Below, piece by piece: positions 55,791 to 64,000 of a stretch of 64,000 nt of DNA (positions are counted from its first letter, which is position 1; every line of letters starts with the position of its first letter). Source of the DNA: Nisaea denitrificans DSM 18348. GTDB taxonomy: Bacteria; Pseudomonadota; Alphaproteobacteria; Thalassobaculales; Thalassobaculaceae. The notes beneath the pieces were generated by a model that had not been told where the DNA came from, searched no databases, and worked only from the letters and a program-made list of their open reading frames with translations. The stretch is taken from positions 263,910 to 327,909 of the forward strand of contig NZ_KE384532.1 of assembly GCF_000426505.1 (NCBI RefSeq), given 5' to 3'. Position numbers and translations under genes: made by a program.

Positions 55791-56359
55791 GCGCCTGTCC
55801 ATTCGGAGACGACGGTCTCCAGGGTCGGGCGCGGACGCTCCATTGGCGCATTGGTGGCGCTGCCGATATAGACGAAGCCGATGATCTCGGTCCCGGCGGA
55901 ATGGCCGAGTGCTTTTTTCACGCCCTCGTCGAAGGCCGGCCATTCAGTCAGCCACTGGGCAACATAGCCGAGCGCATGAGCAGCGTTCAGCAGGTTCATG
56001 CAGAGTGCGCCGCCGGACATCTGCTGCTCGATCAGCGGCACCTTGTGATCCGGATGCAGGTCTGCCGTGACAACCAGAAGAACCGGCGCCCGGCCGGGGC
56101 GTTCCCGCTCGAAAGCGAGCATGTTCTCGGAGGCGTCCTCGCCCCAGATCTCGGCAAAGCGGTTTGCGAAAACCTCACCGAGCGCGGCCTGACCTGCCTC
56201 GTGCAGCACCTGAATGCGCCAGGGGCCGATCTTGCCATGGTCCGGAACCCGGATGCCGGCGGTAAGGATTTTTTCCAGCTCGGCCGCATCGGGGCCCGGC
56301 CCGACCATATCCTTGACGACGACGGAACGGCGGGTGAGGAGCAGATCGATAGCTTCCAC
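55787..56359 (-). CDS. nitroreductase family protein (YdjA-like)
   Basis: A 190-aa FMN-dependent oxidoreductase. The N-terminal LLLTRRSVVVKDM and PDHGKIGPWRIQVL, a middle AHALGYVAQWLTEWPAF, and the final GFVYIGSA fit the family. It would reduce nitro compounds or quinones with NAD(P)H. Co-translated with the GNAT gene (GTGA overlap). The 90 bases after its start (56360-56449) hold no gene. Confidence 0.92.
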   Translation of the reverse strand: MEAIDLLLTRRSVVVKDMVGPGPDAAELEKILTAGIRVPDHGKIGPWRIQVLHEAGQAALGEVFANRFAEIWGEDASENMLAFERERPGRAPVLLVVTADLHPDHKVPLIEQQMSGGALCMNLLNAAHALGYVAQWLTEWPAFDEGVKKALGHSAGTEIIGFVYIGSATNAPMERPRPTLETVVSEWTGA

Positions 56360-56449
56360 GGGATTGGTCCTTAGAGTTTGTTGGATCGAATAGGGACTAG
56401 ATCGGTTCTATTTCAATCCATTCAACCTGAAAAGTCCAAAGAGCGTGAT

Positions 56450-58519
56450 TCAGGCCACCGGTTCGAGATGGGCGAATTCCGGCTCTGTGTCGAAGCGCCC
56501 TCCGGCCAGTTTGAGCTTGTCCGCGTGTTTGATCCGGGTGTTTTTCTTCTCCCGGGACTTACGTTGCGGCGGCAGGTCATTCGACAGGGAAATGACAAAC
56601 ACTTCCTTCTCCGCAGTGCTGTAGTTCCGTTCGATTTTCTGGAGTTCCGCCGCGGCCTCGGCATGATCCGGGGAGAGCCTGAGGGCCTGCTTGTAATGCA
56701 GGATCGCGCCGCCGAAGATTTTGAACATACTGAGTACGCGCGCGAAGCCGACATGATTATCCGGGTCGAACGGCGCCAATCGTACGGCATCCGCCCAGCG
56801 TAATGCGGCCGGCATGAAGTTTCGGCGGGCTGCCTCGATCGTGCCCAGCAGGGCGAAGGCCTTGGCCTTCCTGTCCGAGGAGCCTTCCAGCTGGGTCATG
56901 CTTTCCAGGATGGTGTACGCCGCGTCGTGATCGTTTGCCGCGAGTAGTTTGTGTGCCTCTTCCAAACGGGCGATCTCGAGATTGCGGATGCGATAGGCGC
57001 TCCGGTTCTTGAGCGGGTTTGGAATATATGGGCGGGTGCGGCAGTGCCGGCAGGCCACGCGCAGACTTGGACTACCCTCGGTATCGATGACCGCGGACTT
57101 GAAATGATTTTCAGTCTGGCAGGTCGGGCAGGTGAAATCGATATCGTAGGCGGTTTTGCGGTTCTCGAACTGCTTGTCGGAAATTCTGTGGGTTGAATCC
57201 TGCGCGATATCGAGGATGCCGAGGCCGTAGGTGCTCAGCAGGATGGTCAGGAAGGTGCGGTTGGTTTCGTTCATCTGACTGATATTGACGGAGACCGGAA
57301 GCTCGTTGACGAAATGATCCCGGTCCGTAATGAGGCCATCGCGGACTGCTTCGATATAATCCGGGCTTCCGGGATAGACCTGCAAGGCGGAGAGATAAAC
57401 GCCGAGATCCGTGTTCTTCGCCCACCATTTCAGTGAATTGTTGGCGGTCTCCAGCGTCTCCACGGTGTCGCCGAAAATCAGGTTGGCCTGGATGCCGATT
57501 TTTTCCTCGGCGGTCAGCCGGAGAGCGCTATCGACGCGCTCGACCTTGGCCTTTTTCTTCATGCTGATAAGCACTGACGGGTCCATGCTCTCGACCCCGT
57601 AGCTGATGAAGCTGCAGCCGGAGCGTTCCATCTTCTTCAGCGTCTCGCGGTCGCAGCTATTGACGTGCAACTGGACCAGCCATTGCAGGCCAAGCGGTTC
57701 CATGCGCTCGCAGAATTCATGCAGCCGATCCCGGCGCAGAGAGAACAGTTCGTCCACGATCTGCACCATGTTGATGGCGTATTTCTCTTTGTAGAAAGAA
57801 ACTTCCTGGAAGAATTTTTCGAGATCGCGTTCCCGGTAAACCTTGCCGGCGGGATGGAAGCAGAAGGTGCAACTGAACGGGCATGACCGGCTGGTGATCA
57901 TGTCGATGCTGCGCGGGTTCGAGTTCGGTTGACCCTGATAAAAGTAGGTGTCGAGGCTGCTTTGGGTGTCGATCACATCCCCGAAGCCCATCAGGTCGTA
58001 ACTGGGCCAGGGGAGATCGTCGAGGGCCATGATGGCCGACCGTGGCTTGTTGCGGGTCAACACACCCTTGTTGTTGCGGAAGATCAGACCATCGACCGTG
58101 GCCAGATCGCCGGAGCCGGAAAAAACCCGCAGGAACTCTCCGAACGAATCCTCACCCTCGCCGATGACACCGATATCGGCGCCTGTCATGCGCATGGCCG
58201 GTTCCGGGTCGCCGCTCAACATGCCGCCGCCGATGATGGTTGTGGTGTCCGGGCAGACGTCCTTGCAGATGCCGAGGATTTCCTGAACTTTCGCAACGAA
58301 GGCCGAGAGGCCGCCCGTGCTGCAGAGATCTGGCTTGTAGTTAAAGAGTTTGAGCTGCAAGGCATCAAGATAGTTGGGGCCGAGTGTGTTCAGGTTTATC
58401 GCCTGGATCTCATGCCCTTCCTGCTCTGCAATGGCCGCGACATATCCCAGTCCGAGAGGAAGATGATAGAACGCGCCTGCCTGCTCGACATAACGCGGGA
58501 TGACCATAAGGATCTTCAT
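56450..58519 (-). CDS. B12-binding radical SAM protein with zinc ribbon and TPR-like tail
   Basis: A 689-aa protein in four parts. Residues about 1-130 form a B12-binding-type alpha/beta domain (MKILMVIPRY, GGGMLSGDPEPAM) without the usual DxHxxG histidine. Residues about 200-430 are a radical SAM domain with C213, C217 and C220 (CPFSCTFC). C464/C467 and C490/C493 make a zinc-ribbon-like pair. Residues about 510-635 are helical repeats of TPR type (EAHKLLAANDHDAAYTIL; ALLGTIEAARRNFMPAALRWADAV). The tail (640-689) is basic. The start at 58519 has GGAGAAGAAG upstream. Likely modifies a lipid, glycan or natural product; the target is unknown. Confidence 0.85.
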   Translation of the reverse strand: MKILMVIPRYVEQAGAFYHLPLGLGYVAAIAEQEGHEIQAINLNTLGPNYLDALQLKLFNYKPDLCSTGGLSAFVAKVQEILGICKDVCPDTTTIIGGGMLSGDPEPAMRMTGADIGVIGEGEDSFGEFLRVFSGSGDLATVDGLIFRNNKGVLTRNKPRSAIMALDDLPWPSYDLMGFGDVIDTQSSLDTYFYQGQPNSNPRSIDMITSRSCPFSCTFCFHPAGKVYRERDLEKFFQEVSFYKEKYAINMVQIVDELFSLRRDRLHEFCERMEPLGLQWLVQLHVNSCDRETLKKMERSGCSFISYGVESMDPSVLISMKKKAKVERVDSALRLTAEEKIGIQANLIFGDTVETLETANNSLKWWAKNTDLGVYLSALQVYPGSPDYIEAVRDGLITDRDHFVNELPVSVNISQMNETNRTFLTILLSTYGLGILDIAQDSTHRISDKQFENRKTAYDIDFTCPTCQTENHFKSAVIDTEGSPSLRVACRHCRTRPYIPNPLKNRSAYRIRNLEIARLEEAHKLLAANDHDAAYTILESMTQLEGSSDRKAKAFALLGTIEAARRNFMPAALRWADAVRLAPFDPDNHVGFARVLSMFKIFGGAILHYKQALRLSPDHAEAAAELQKIERNYSTAEKEVFVISLSNDLPPQRKSREKKNTRIKHADKLKLAGGRFDTEPEFAHLEPVA

Positions 58520-58610
58520 GGGCTGTCTCTTCTTCTCCGGCTGTGCGGCTCCGCTGAGCCACGCGGTTTGATTGTACCAGAAAAAGAGCACGCAAGCTTT
58601 ATGCCAGATT

Positions 58611-60482
58611 TCAGCGCTCGGCATCCTCGCCGCGTGGCGGCGTCCATTCCCGGTCCGGCAGGTTCTTGCCGGCCAGACGGTCCGAGCGCATGACCTGCAT
58701 CAGCTCGTCGAGACGTTCCCGAACCGCTGTGATGTACTTTTTCCCAACCCCGCCTGCCCAGTATTCACGGAGGACATCGACGGTCTGCATATCGTGGCGG
58801 CGGAAGGCGCGGACTTTCTGTTCGGCCCGGAAGGGATGCAGGCCGAGTTCCCGCAAGGTGCGGCGGCCGAGCATCAACGCGCCTTCGAAGGCCTCGCGCT
58901 CGATCGCATGAGCGCCAGCCTTCTCGAGCTCGTAGAGATGATGGCGGTCGAAGGCGCGGGCGACGATGCGGCATTTCGGGAAATGCTCCGCGACATGCCG
59001 GACGAGCGCGGTCTGCTGATCCTGGTCGTCGAGTGCCGCGACCAGAACCTCAGCGTCGCCCAGCCCGGCGGCTTCAAGCAGGTCGGGGCGGGTTGCATCG
59101 CCGTAGTAACTATGCACACCGGTTTGCCGCATCCGTTCGACCAGATTGGGATCGTGGTCGAGCACCACGATCTTGTAATTCTCCGCCATCAGCAGGCGGG
59201 CAATGATCTGCCCAACGCGGCCGACACCGGCGATCACCACGGTGCCCGGCTCCGGAATTTCGTCAGCCTCACGGTTGGTCGTGCTGACTGTCCGCGGCAA
59301 GACATAGCGCTCGTAAAGGATGAACATCAGCGGCGTCAGCAGCATGGTAACGGCGACGGAGAGAATCAGGATCTCGACCAGACTGCCGGCGATGGCGCCG
59401 CTTGACCCGGCAAAGCCGAACAGCACGAAGGCGAATTCGCCCGCCTGGGCGAGGCCAAGACCGAACATCCAAGTATCCTGCCAAGGAAGCCGGAAGATGC
59501 CAGCCAGCGCGAGTAGCACCAGTGCCTTGACCAGGATGATGCCGAGCGCGATGCCGATGATCAGGAAGAACTCGGAAAACAACAGTCCAAAATCGATACC
59601 CGCGCCAACGGAGATGAAGAAGAGACCGAGCAACAGCCCCTTGAACGGCTCGATATCGCTTTCGATTGCGTGCCGGTACTCGCTGGTCGACAGCACGACA
59701 CCGGCGAGGAAAGCCCCGAGCGCGGCGGAGACCCCGACGAGGTCCATCAGCAGGGCGGTGGAGACGACGATCAGCAGGGCGGCAGCGGTGAAGAGTTCCC
59801 GCATCTGGGAGGCTGCGATCAGGCGGAAGGCCGGCCGGACCAGAAAGCGTCCGGTCAGGATGATGAAGGCAATGGTGGCGACGATGACGAGTGTCTGGAA
59901 CCAGCCAGGAAAGCCGTCGAGCATGTTTGCGTGATGCTCGGGGTCTCCGGCGCCCATCACCGCCGGGTCGCCAACCGCAAGCAGCGGCAGCAGGGCGAGC
60001 ATCGGGATGACCGCGATATCCTGGAAAAGCAGGACGGAAAAGGATGATTGCCCACCCCTCGATCGCATCCAGCCCTTCTCATTCAGGGTTTGCAGGACGA
60101 TGGCGGTGGAGGAGAGCGCGAGCGTCATGCCAATGACGAGGGCCGTCTGCCAGGCGAACCCGGCTGCCATCGCCGCCGCTGTGAGTGTCACAGTCGTCAG
60201 CGTCACCTGCAGTCCGCCGAGCCCGAGAAGCTGCCAGCGCATCCGCCAGATCATTTGCGGTTCGAGCTCGAGGCCGATCAGGAAGAGCATGATGACCACG
60301 CCGAATTCGGCGAAGTGCTTCACCGTTTCGGTATCCGCCCCGGCAACGACGCCCAGCACCGGGCCGATGGCGATACCGGCGAAGAGGTATCCCAGAACGG
60401 AGCCGAGACCGAGCCGGTGCGAGACGGTGACCGCGATTACGGCGGCGAGCAGATAGATGAAGGCGTCCTGAAAAAAGCCCAT
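58611..60482 (-). CDS. KefB/KefC-type potassium/proton antiporter
   Basis: A 623-aa CPA2-family cation/proton antiporter: about 12-13 membrane segments in residues 1-390 (family core with GLELEPQMIWRM), then a TrkA-N/RCK nucleotide-binding domain beginning VVIAGVGRVGQ (about residue 408) and a TrkA-C-like end. In relatives efflux is opened by glutathione adducts. It overlaps the KefF-like gene at its start (TGATG). The gene ends 92 bases from the radical SAM start on the same strand. Confidence 0.93.
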   Translation of the reverse strand: MGFFQDAFIYLLAAVIAVTVSHRLGLGSVLGYLFAGIAIGPVLGVVAGADTETVKHFAEFGVVIMLFLIGLELEPQMIWRMRWQLLGLGGLQVTLTTVTLTAAAMAAGFAWQTALVIGMTLALSSTAIVLQTLNEKGWMRSRGGQSSFSVLLFQDIAVIPMLALLPLLAVGDPAVMGAGDPEHHANMLDGFPGWFQTLVIVATIAFIILTGRFLVRPAFRLIAASQMRELFTAAALLIVVSTALLMDLVGVSAALGAFLAGVVLSTSEYRHAIESDIEPFKGLLLGLFFISVGAGIDFGLLFSEFFLIIGIALGIILVKALVLLALAGIFRLPWQDTWMFGLGLAQAGEFAFVLFGFAGSSGAIAGSLVEILILSVAVTMLLTPLMFILYERYVLPRTVSTTNREADEIPEPGTVVIAGVGRVGQIIARLLMAENYKIVVLDHDPNLVERMRQTGVHSYYGDATRPDLLEAAGLGDAEVLVAALDDQDQQTALVRHVAEHFPKCRIVARAFDRHHLYELEKAGAHAIEREAFEGALMLGRRTLRELGLHPFRAEQKVRAFRRHDMQTVDVLREYWAGGVGKKYITAVRERLDELMQVMRSDRLAGKNLPDREWTPPRGEDAER

Positions 60483-61102
60483 CAGACAGCCGCCGGCTCT
60501 GCGGTGATGACCTCGTCCAGGACATCGTTCAGGAGCGGCACCGCCGCGGCTCTTTCGAGATCCAGCGTGCCGTCGCGGAGTGCCGTCAGAAGGCGGCTAT
60601 AGTCGCTGACTATACCATCGAGACGCTTCTCCTCCGCGGCATCCTCGGCGGAGAAAACCCCGAAGGGAGCGAGATAGTGCATGCCGCAGAACTTCGCGGT
60701 CTGCTCGAAGGGAGAGAACATCGTCCGCAGCTCGTTCTCGTACTTGCCCCGTTTCCGGTAGGCCTCGCGGGCGGTGCCGCAGGTGGCGACCTGGAGCAAT
60801 GATTTGCCTGCCAGCGCGGTGCCTTCCGAGCCATAGGCAAATCCGTGCTCGAACACCAGATCCTGCCATTCCTTCAGCAGAGCCGGGCTGGAATACCAAT
60901 AGACCGGATGCTGGAATACCAGGATGTCCGTCTCCTGCAGGCGCTGCTGCTCCCGGTCGATATCGATGTCGAAATCCGGATATTCGGCATAGAGATCGGC
61001 GAAGGTCACGCCATCGATGGCACGCGCAGCGGCCATCAGGGCCGTGTTCGCGACGGACCGGTCGGTTCTCGGATGTGCGAAGAGAACCAGAACGCGTGCC
61101 AT
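60482..61102 (-). CDS. KefF-like NAD(P)H flavin oxidoreductase
   Basis: A 206-aa flavodoxin-fold protein of the KefF/KefG/NQO1 group, the ancillary activator of Kef potassium efflux channels. Motifs: VLVLFAHPRTDRSVANTAL (FMN phosphate-binding region) and FQHPVYWYSSPALLKEWQDLVF. ATG at 61102 follows GGGGGAGA. It is immediately upstream of the KefC-like gene with stop/start overlap, so it probably supplies its ancillary subunit. Confidence 0.92.
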   Translation of the reverse strand: MARVLVLFAHPRTDRSVANTALMAAARAIDGVTFADLYAEYPDFDIDIDREQQRLQETDILVFQHPVYWYSSPALLKEWQDLVFEHGFAYGSEGTALAGKSLLQVATCGTAREAYRKRGKYENELRTMFSPFEQTAKFCGMHYLAPFGVFSAEDAAEEKRLDGIVSDYSRLLTALRDGTLDLERAAAVPLLNDVLDEVITAEPAAV

Positions 61103-61199
61103 TTTTCAGAATCTCCCCCGGAATCAATCCTTAAAAGACATGAGGCCGCAGGGCACAAATGTCCAGATGTCCGGGAGGCGCCGGTCGGATTATAACCAA

Positions 61200-62363
61200 T
61201 CAGGCGTTCAGCCGCGAAATTGCCAGGGCGACGGCTTTCGCCCGGGGCACCAGAGTATCCAGGCGGCAATATTCATTGATCGAATGCGCGCCGCCGCCGA
61301 CCGGGCCGGTGGAGCACAGGGTCGGGGTGCCGACCTGGGCGGTGAAACCGCTATCCGCGCTGCCGCCGGAAAACTCGCCATCAATGGTCATGCCGAGCTC
61401 GGAGGCACCGCCGACATAAATATCGAAGATGTTCTGGCTGTCGCCCGACATGGTGAGCGGCAGGAAGCCGCGTTCCTGAACGACGCGGGTTTCCGTGCCG
61501 GGCAGGTGGGTGGTGTCGAGGATTTCCTGAATGTCGCGCCAGACCTGGTCGCGCTGTTCCATGGTCTTGAACCGGACATCCACCTCGGCGGTGCAGAGCG
61601 GGGCGACCGTGTTGACCGAGCTGCCGCCGGACAGCAGGCCGACATTCACCGTGACGCCGGTCTCGAAATTCGTGAGCCTGTGCAGAGCCTGGATCTTGCG
61701 GGCCATTTCCTCGATTGCGCTGACACCCTTCTCCGGCTGCCCGCCGGAATGGGCTGCGACCCCTTTGATCTCGAACTTGAAGAAGGAGGCGCCCTTGCGG
61801 CCGGTCACAACATTGCCGGTCTCTCGGCCGGGCTCCGCGTTGAAGACCGCCCGCGCGCCGCGTGCCGTCGCCTCGATCACCGGCCGTCCGGACGGTGAGC
61901 CGATTTCCTCGTCACCGGTATAGAGGGCGACCAGAGGGAAGGGCGCCCCGCCGAACTTGTGGAAGGCTTCCATGATGAAGGTGTTCATCACCAGCCCGGA
62001 TTTCATATCCGCCACGCCGGGGCCGTAGGCGACATCGCCGTCTTTGGTAAAGGGGCGGTCTGCAACGGTGCCGTCCGGGAAGACGGTGTCCCGGTGGCCC
62101 ATCAGCACGATATGCCGGTTGGCGCCGCCCGGAGCGGCCGAGATTTCGGCACGGATGCAATCCCCGAAGCTCTCGGCGCCGGTGCGTTCAGTCTTGATCC
62201 CGGCGGCGTTCAGATGTGCCTCGATCTTTGCGCCGACCGCATCCACGCCGGGTTTGTTGTAGGTGCCGGATTCCGTGTTCACCAGCTCTTCGAGCAGGTC
62301 GGTCATGGCGTCACGCTGGCCGTCCAGCCAGTTCAGAACCTCATCGATGGGTTTGCCGGTCAT
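61200..62363 (-). CDS. M20 family metallopeptidase (carboxypeptidase G2/ArgE-like)
   Basis: A 387-aa zinc exopeptidase. Zinc and catalytic residues: MGHRDTVFP (His and Asp), YTGDEEIGSPSG with Glu-Glu, and the later ERETG-type Glu of the peptidase core. A lid domain spans about 185-295. AGGAAAAG lies before the ATG at 62363. It is near the SDR gene, 45 bases upstream on the same strand. Likely removes amino-acid or carboxyl groups from N-acyl compounds; substrate unknown. Confidence 0.9.
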   Translation of the reverse strand: MTGKPIDEVLNWLDGQRDAMTDLLEELVNTESGTYNKPGVDAVGAKIEAHLNAAGIKTERTGAESFGDCIRAEISAAPGGANRHIVLMGHRDTVFPDGTVADRPFTKDGDVAYGPGVADMKSGLVMNTFIMEAFHKFGGAPFPLVALYTGDEEIGSPSGRPVIEATARGARAVFNAEPGRETGNVVTGRKGASFFKFEIKGVAAHSGGQPEKGVSAIEEMARKIQALHRLTNFETGVTVNVGLLSGGSSVNTVAPLCTAEVDVRFKTMEQRDQVWRDIQEILDTTHLPGTETRVVQERGFLPLTMSGDSQNIFDIYVGGASELGMTIDGEFSGGSADSGFTAQVGTPTLCSTGPVGGGAHSINEYCRLDTLVPRAKAVALAISRLNA

Positions 62364-62408
62364 TTTCTTTTCCTAGGTGAGCGGAGCGAGTGAGCTGGAG
62401 CGCGAAGA

Positions 62409-63170
62409 TCAGATGTTCACGGAGAAGCCGCCATCGACCGGAATGGCCGTGCCGGTCACGAAATCGGACGCGGAGGCGGACAGGAAAACCGCGACGCCGG
62501 CAAGATCTTCTGGATCGCCCCAGCGTTCGGCCGGGGTGCGGCCCTGGATACGCTCGTGCAGACCTTCGACGTCGATGCGGGCCTGCCGGGTCAGATCGGT
62601 ATTGATCCAGCCGGGCAGAATGGCGTTCACCTGGATGTTTTCTGGCGCCCAGGCCACGGCCTGCGACTTGGTGAGCTGGACGATGCCGCCCTTGCTGGCA
62701 GCGTAAGCGGCGCCGTAGCTGGAGCCGAAAATCGACAGCATGGAGCCGATATTGATGATCTTGCCGCCCTTGGCCGACAACAACGGGTAGGCCGCGTTGC
62801 TGCAGATGAAGGCGCTGGTCAGGTTGGTATCGATGACTGTCCGCCAGTCCTGCAGCGACAGCTTGTGCGGCACGTTGCGGATATTGGTGCCGGCATTGTT
62901 GATCAGGATATCAAGGCGACCGAACCGCTCTTTCGTTGCCGCCATGGCGGCCGCGCAATCTTCTTCGCTGGTCACGTCTGCGGCAAAGGCGCTGGCCTTG
63001 ACGCCGAGCGCTGTCAGCTTCCCTTCGGCGACGTTGTTCTTATCGGGATTGCGCCCGATCACCATGATTGACGCACCGGCCCTGGCAAGTCCTTCGGCCA
63101 TCGCCAGACCGATGCCGCCGTTGCCACCCGTTATCGCGGCGACCTTGCCGCTTAGATCGAAAGCTCCCAT
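62409..63170 (-). CDS. SDR-family oxidoreductase
   Basis: A 253-aa short-chain dehydrogenase. NAD(P)-binding TGGNGGIG near residue 14, NNAGTN, the catalytic Ser in NIGSMLS and YAASKG (Tyr and Lys) are all in order; C terminus FVTGTAIPVDGGF closes the fold. Probable 3-ketoacyl- or sugar-acid reductase-type enzyme. Starts at ATG 63170 after a GCAGGGGG stretch. Followed on the same strand by the M20 gene. Confidence 0.92.
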   Translation of the reverse strand: MGAFDLSGKVAAITGGNGGIGLAMAEGLARAGASIMVIGRNPDKNNVAEGKLTALGVKASAFAADVTSEEDCAAAMAATKERFGRLDILINNAGTNIRNVPHKLSLQDWRTVIDTNLTSAFICSNAAYPLLSAKGGKIINIGSMLSIFGSSYGAAYAASKGGIVQLTKSQAVAWAPENIQVNAILPGWINTDLTRQARIDVEGLHERIQGRTPAERWGDPEDLAGVAVFLSASASDFVTGTAIPVDGGFSVNI

Positions 63171-63375
63171 CCCGGCCCCCTGCCTGATTTTGCTTCATGA
63201 CTTTGATGCGACCACTCTGATGGGCGCTGATGAAAAGTACAATGTCCGCGCCGGAAGGAGACCGGTGCCGGGGGGGGGCTGCGTTCATCTTGCATTGAGT
63301 AATATGAGATTTTACCGCTTCTTAACATCTGGCCTTTAGCGTGCATTTTCTGCAATTGCGGGGAAATTCGACGGA

Positions 63376-64000
63376 ATGCATCGGGCTTTCAACCGGAAAT
63401 CAGACTGGCGTATCTGCGTTGGGTTGCCCGCTTTTGTGGGGGCTGTTTTCGCGCTCCATGGCGGCGCTCTCGGGTGGTTTTTGGGGCAGGCGATCTCCGG
63501 CCCGTTCTGGATTTTAGAGCAGGCGATTGTGGTTACCGCCGTCACCGGGTTGGCGGTTTATTATTTCCTGCATCTGAGGTCGGGTGTTCCCGCTGACGGT
63601 TCCGCGCCGGCGGCGGCGAACTCGCTGCCGGAAATCACGGCGTGGGGCCATGCGGAGCGGATCGGGCAAATTGGATACTGGTACTGGACGCTCGACGGCG
63701 ACGATATTTTCTGGTCTGACGGCGCATTCCGTATTCTAGATCTGGATCGGGCCACCACAACGGCGAAATGGAACTCGTTTCTGCTGTCTGTGCACCCCGA
63801 AGAACGTGATGAAATCCACCGTTGGTTTCGCCAAGCCTGGAAGATTGACTCCGAGAGCGCTACCGAATGCCGCATTCTTCGCCCGGATGGCAGCGTTCGC
63901 TCGGTGGAGGCGCGAATGGGACCCCTGTTCGAGAATGGCCGGAAGACAGCCGTATGCGGCACTCTGATGGATGTCACCGAGCGTGTTGAGCGTCTCAACG
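63376..64000 (+). CDS. PAS-domain sensor protein, N-terminal part (cut by window end)
   Basis: Open from the ATG at 63376 to the end of the window (about 208 codons) with no stop. The first part is basic, then two hydrophobic stretches at about residues 13-36 and 44-66 suggest membrane helices. From about residue 90 it is a PAS domain: IGYWYWTLDGDDIFWSDGAFRILDLD, VHPEERDEIHRWFRQAW, then the PAC-like strand ECRILRPDGSVRSVEARM and LMDVTERVERLN. A histidine kinase or diguanylate cyclase output domain may follow beyond 64000. The start has only a weak ACGGA ribosome site. Divergent from the SDR gene. Confidence 0.8.
   Translation, partial: MHRAFNRKSDWRICVGLPAFVGAVFALHGGALGWFLGQAISGPFWILEQAIVVTAVTGLAVYYFLHLRSGVPADGSAPAAANSLPEITAWGHAERIGQIGYWYWTLDGDDIFWSDGAFRILDLDRATTTAKWNSFLLSVHPEERDEIHRWFRQAWKIDSESATECRILRPDGSVRSVEARMGPLFENGRKTAVCGTLMDVTERVERLN

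Overview
The window is 64 kb of GC-rich, densely packed bacterial chromosome from an alphaproteobacterium, most likely of the Rhodospirillales type. The clues are the lptA-lptB-rpoN-hpf-ptsN order, the zapA-6S RNA-5-FCL order, a small Hsp20 paired with a DUF1150 protein, a zinc-free L31, a gltD-gltB operon and many ATGA/GTGA overlaps between genes. The assignment below class level is inference. There is no phage, insertion sequence, CRISPR array, tRNA or rRNA, so most of the window looks like stable core genome with a catabolic and transport section near the right end.

Layout. 1-4 kb: lipopolysaccharide export (lptA end, lptB), sigma-54, ribosome hibernation factor and the nitrogen PTS protein. 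4-11 kb: DUF1150/Hsp20, a CheZ-type phosphatase, an uncharacterised 315-aa protein, a pentapeptide-repeat protein, MmcB-like nuclease, a 32-aa membrane peptide, a NUDIX enzyme and an FkbM methyltransferase. 11-14 kb: MBL hydrolase, FAH-family enzyme and UppP. 14-21 kb: glutamate synthase operon gltDB followed by a glutathione transferase. 21-24 kb: second Hsp20, L31 and an ABC exporter. 24-28 kb (minus strand): a three-gene stator-like locus (OmpA-like lipid/periplasmic protein, MotA/ExbB-like channel, MotB-like protein with a very long coiled coil), then a chemoreceptor. 30-37 kb (minus): suhB, efp, thiE and the glycolytic/pentose set fba-gap-tkt.

37-41 kb: a DUF4164-like coiled-coil protein, zapA, 6S RNA, 5-formyl-THF cyclo-ligase, a YmdB-type phosphodiesterase, a PEP mutase/isocitrate lyase family enzyme and an AbgB-like amidohydrolase. 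41-48 kb: an RND efflux pair and a Pit phosphate transporter. 48-55 kb: KDG kinase and KDPG aldolase (lower Entner-Doudoroff), a phytanoyl-CoA dioxygenase family enzyme, a PcaB/ASL-type lyase, a TAXI-type TRAP transporter and a homocysteine methyltransferase family protein, suggesting uptake and breakdown of organic acids. 55-64 kb: GNAT/nitroreductase pair, a multi-domain B12-binding radical SAM protein, a KefC/KefF-like potassium efflux pair, an M20 peptidase, an SDR oxidoreductase and the start of a PAS-domain sensor protein cut by the window edge.

The items most worth following up are the stator-like locus at 23962-27941, the radical SAM/zinc ribbon/TPR protein at 56450-58519, the unknown protein at 6115-7062 beside cheZ, and the tandem-module pentapeptide protein. 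I assigned functions from motifs and gene order read by eye; no database search was possible.
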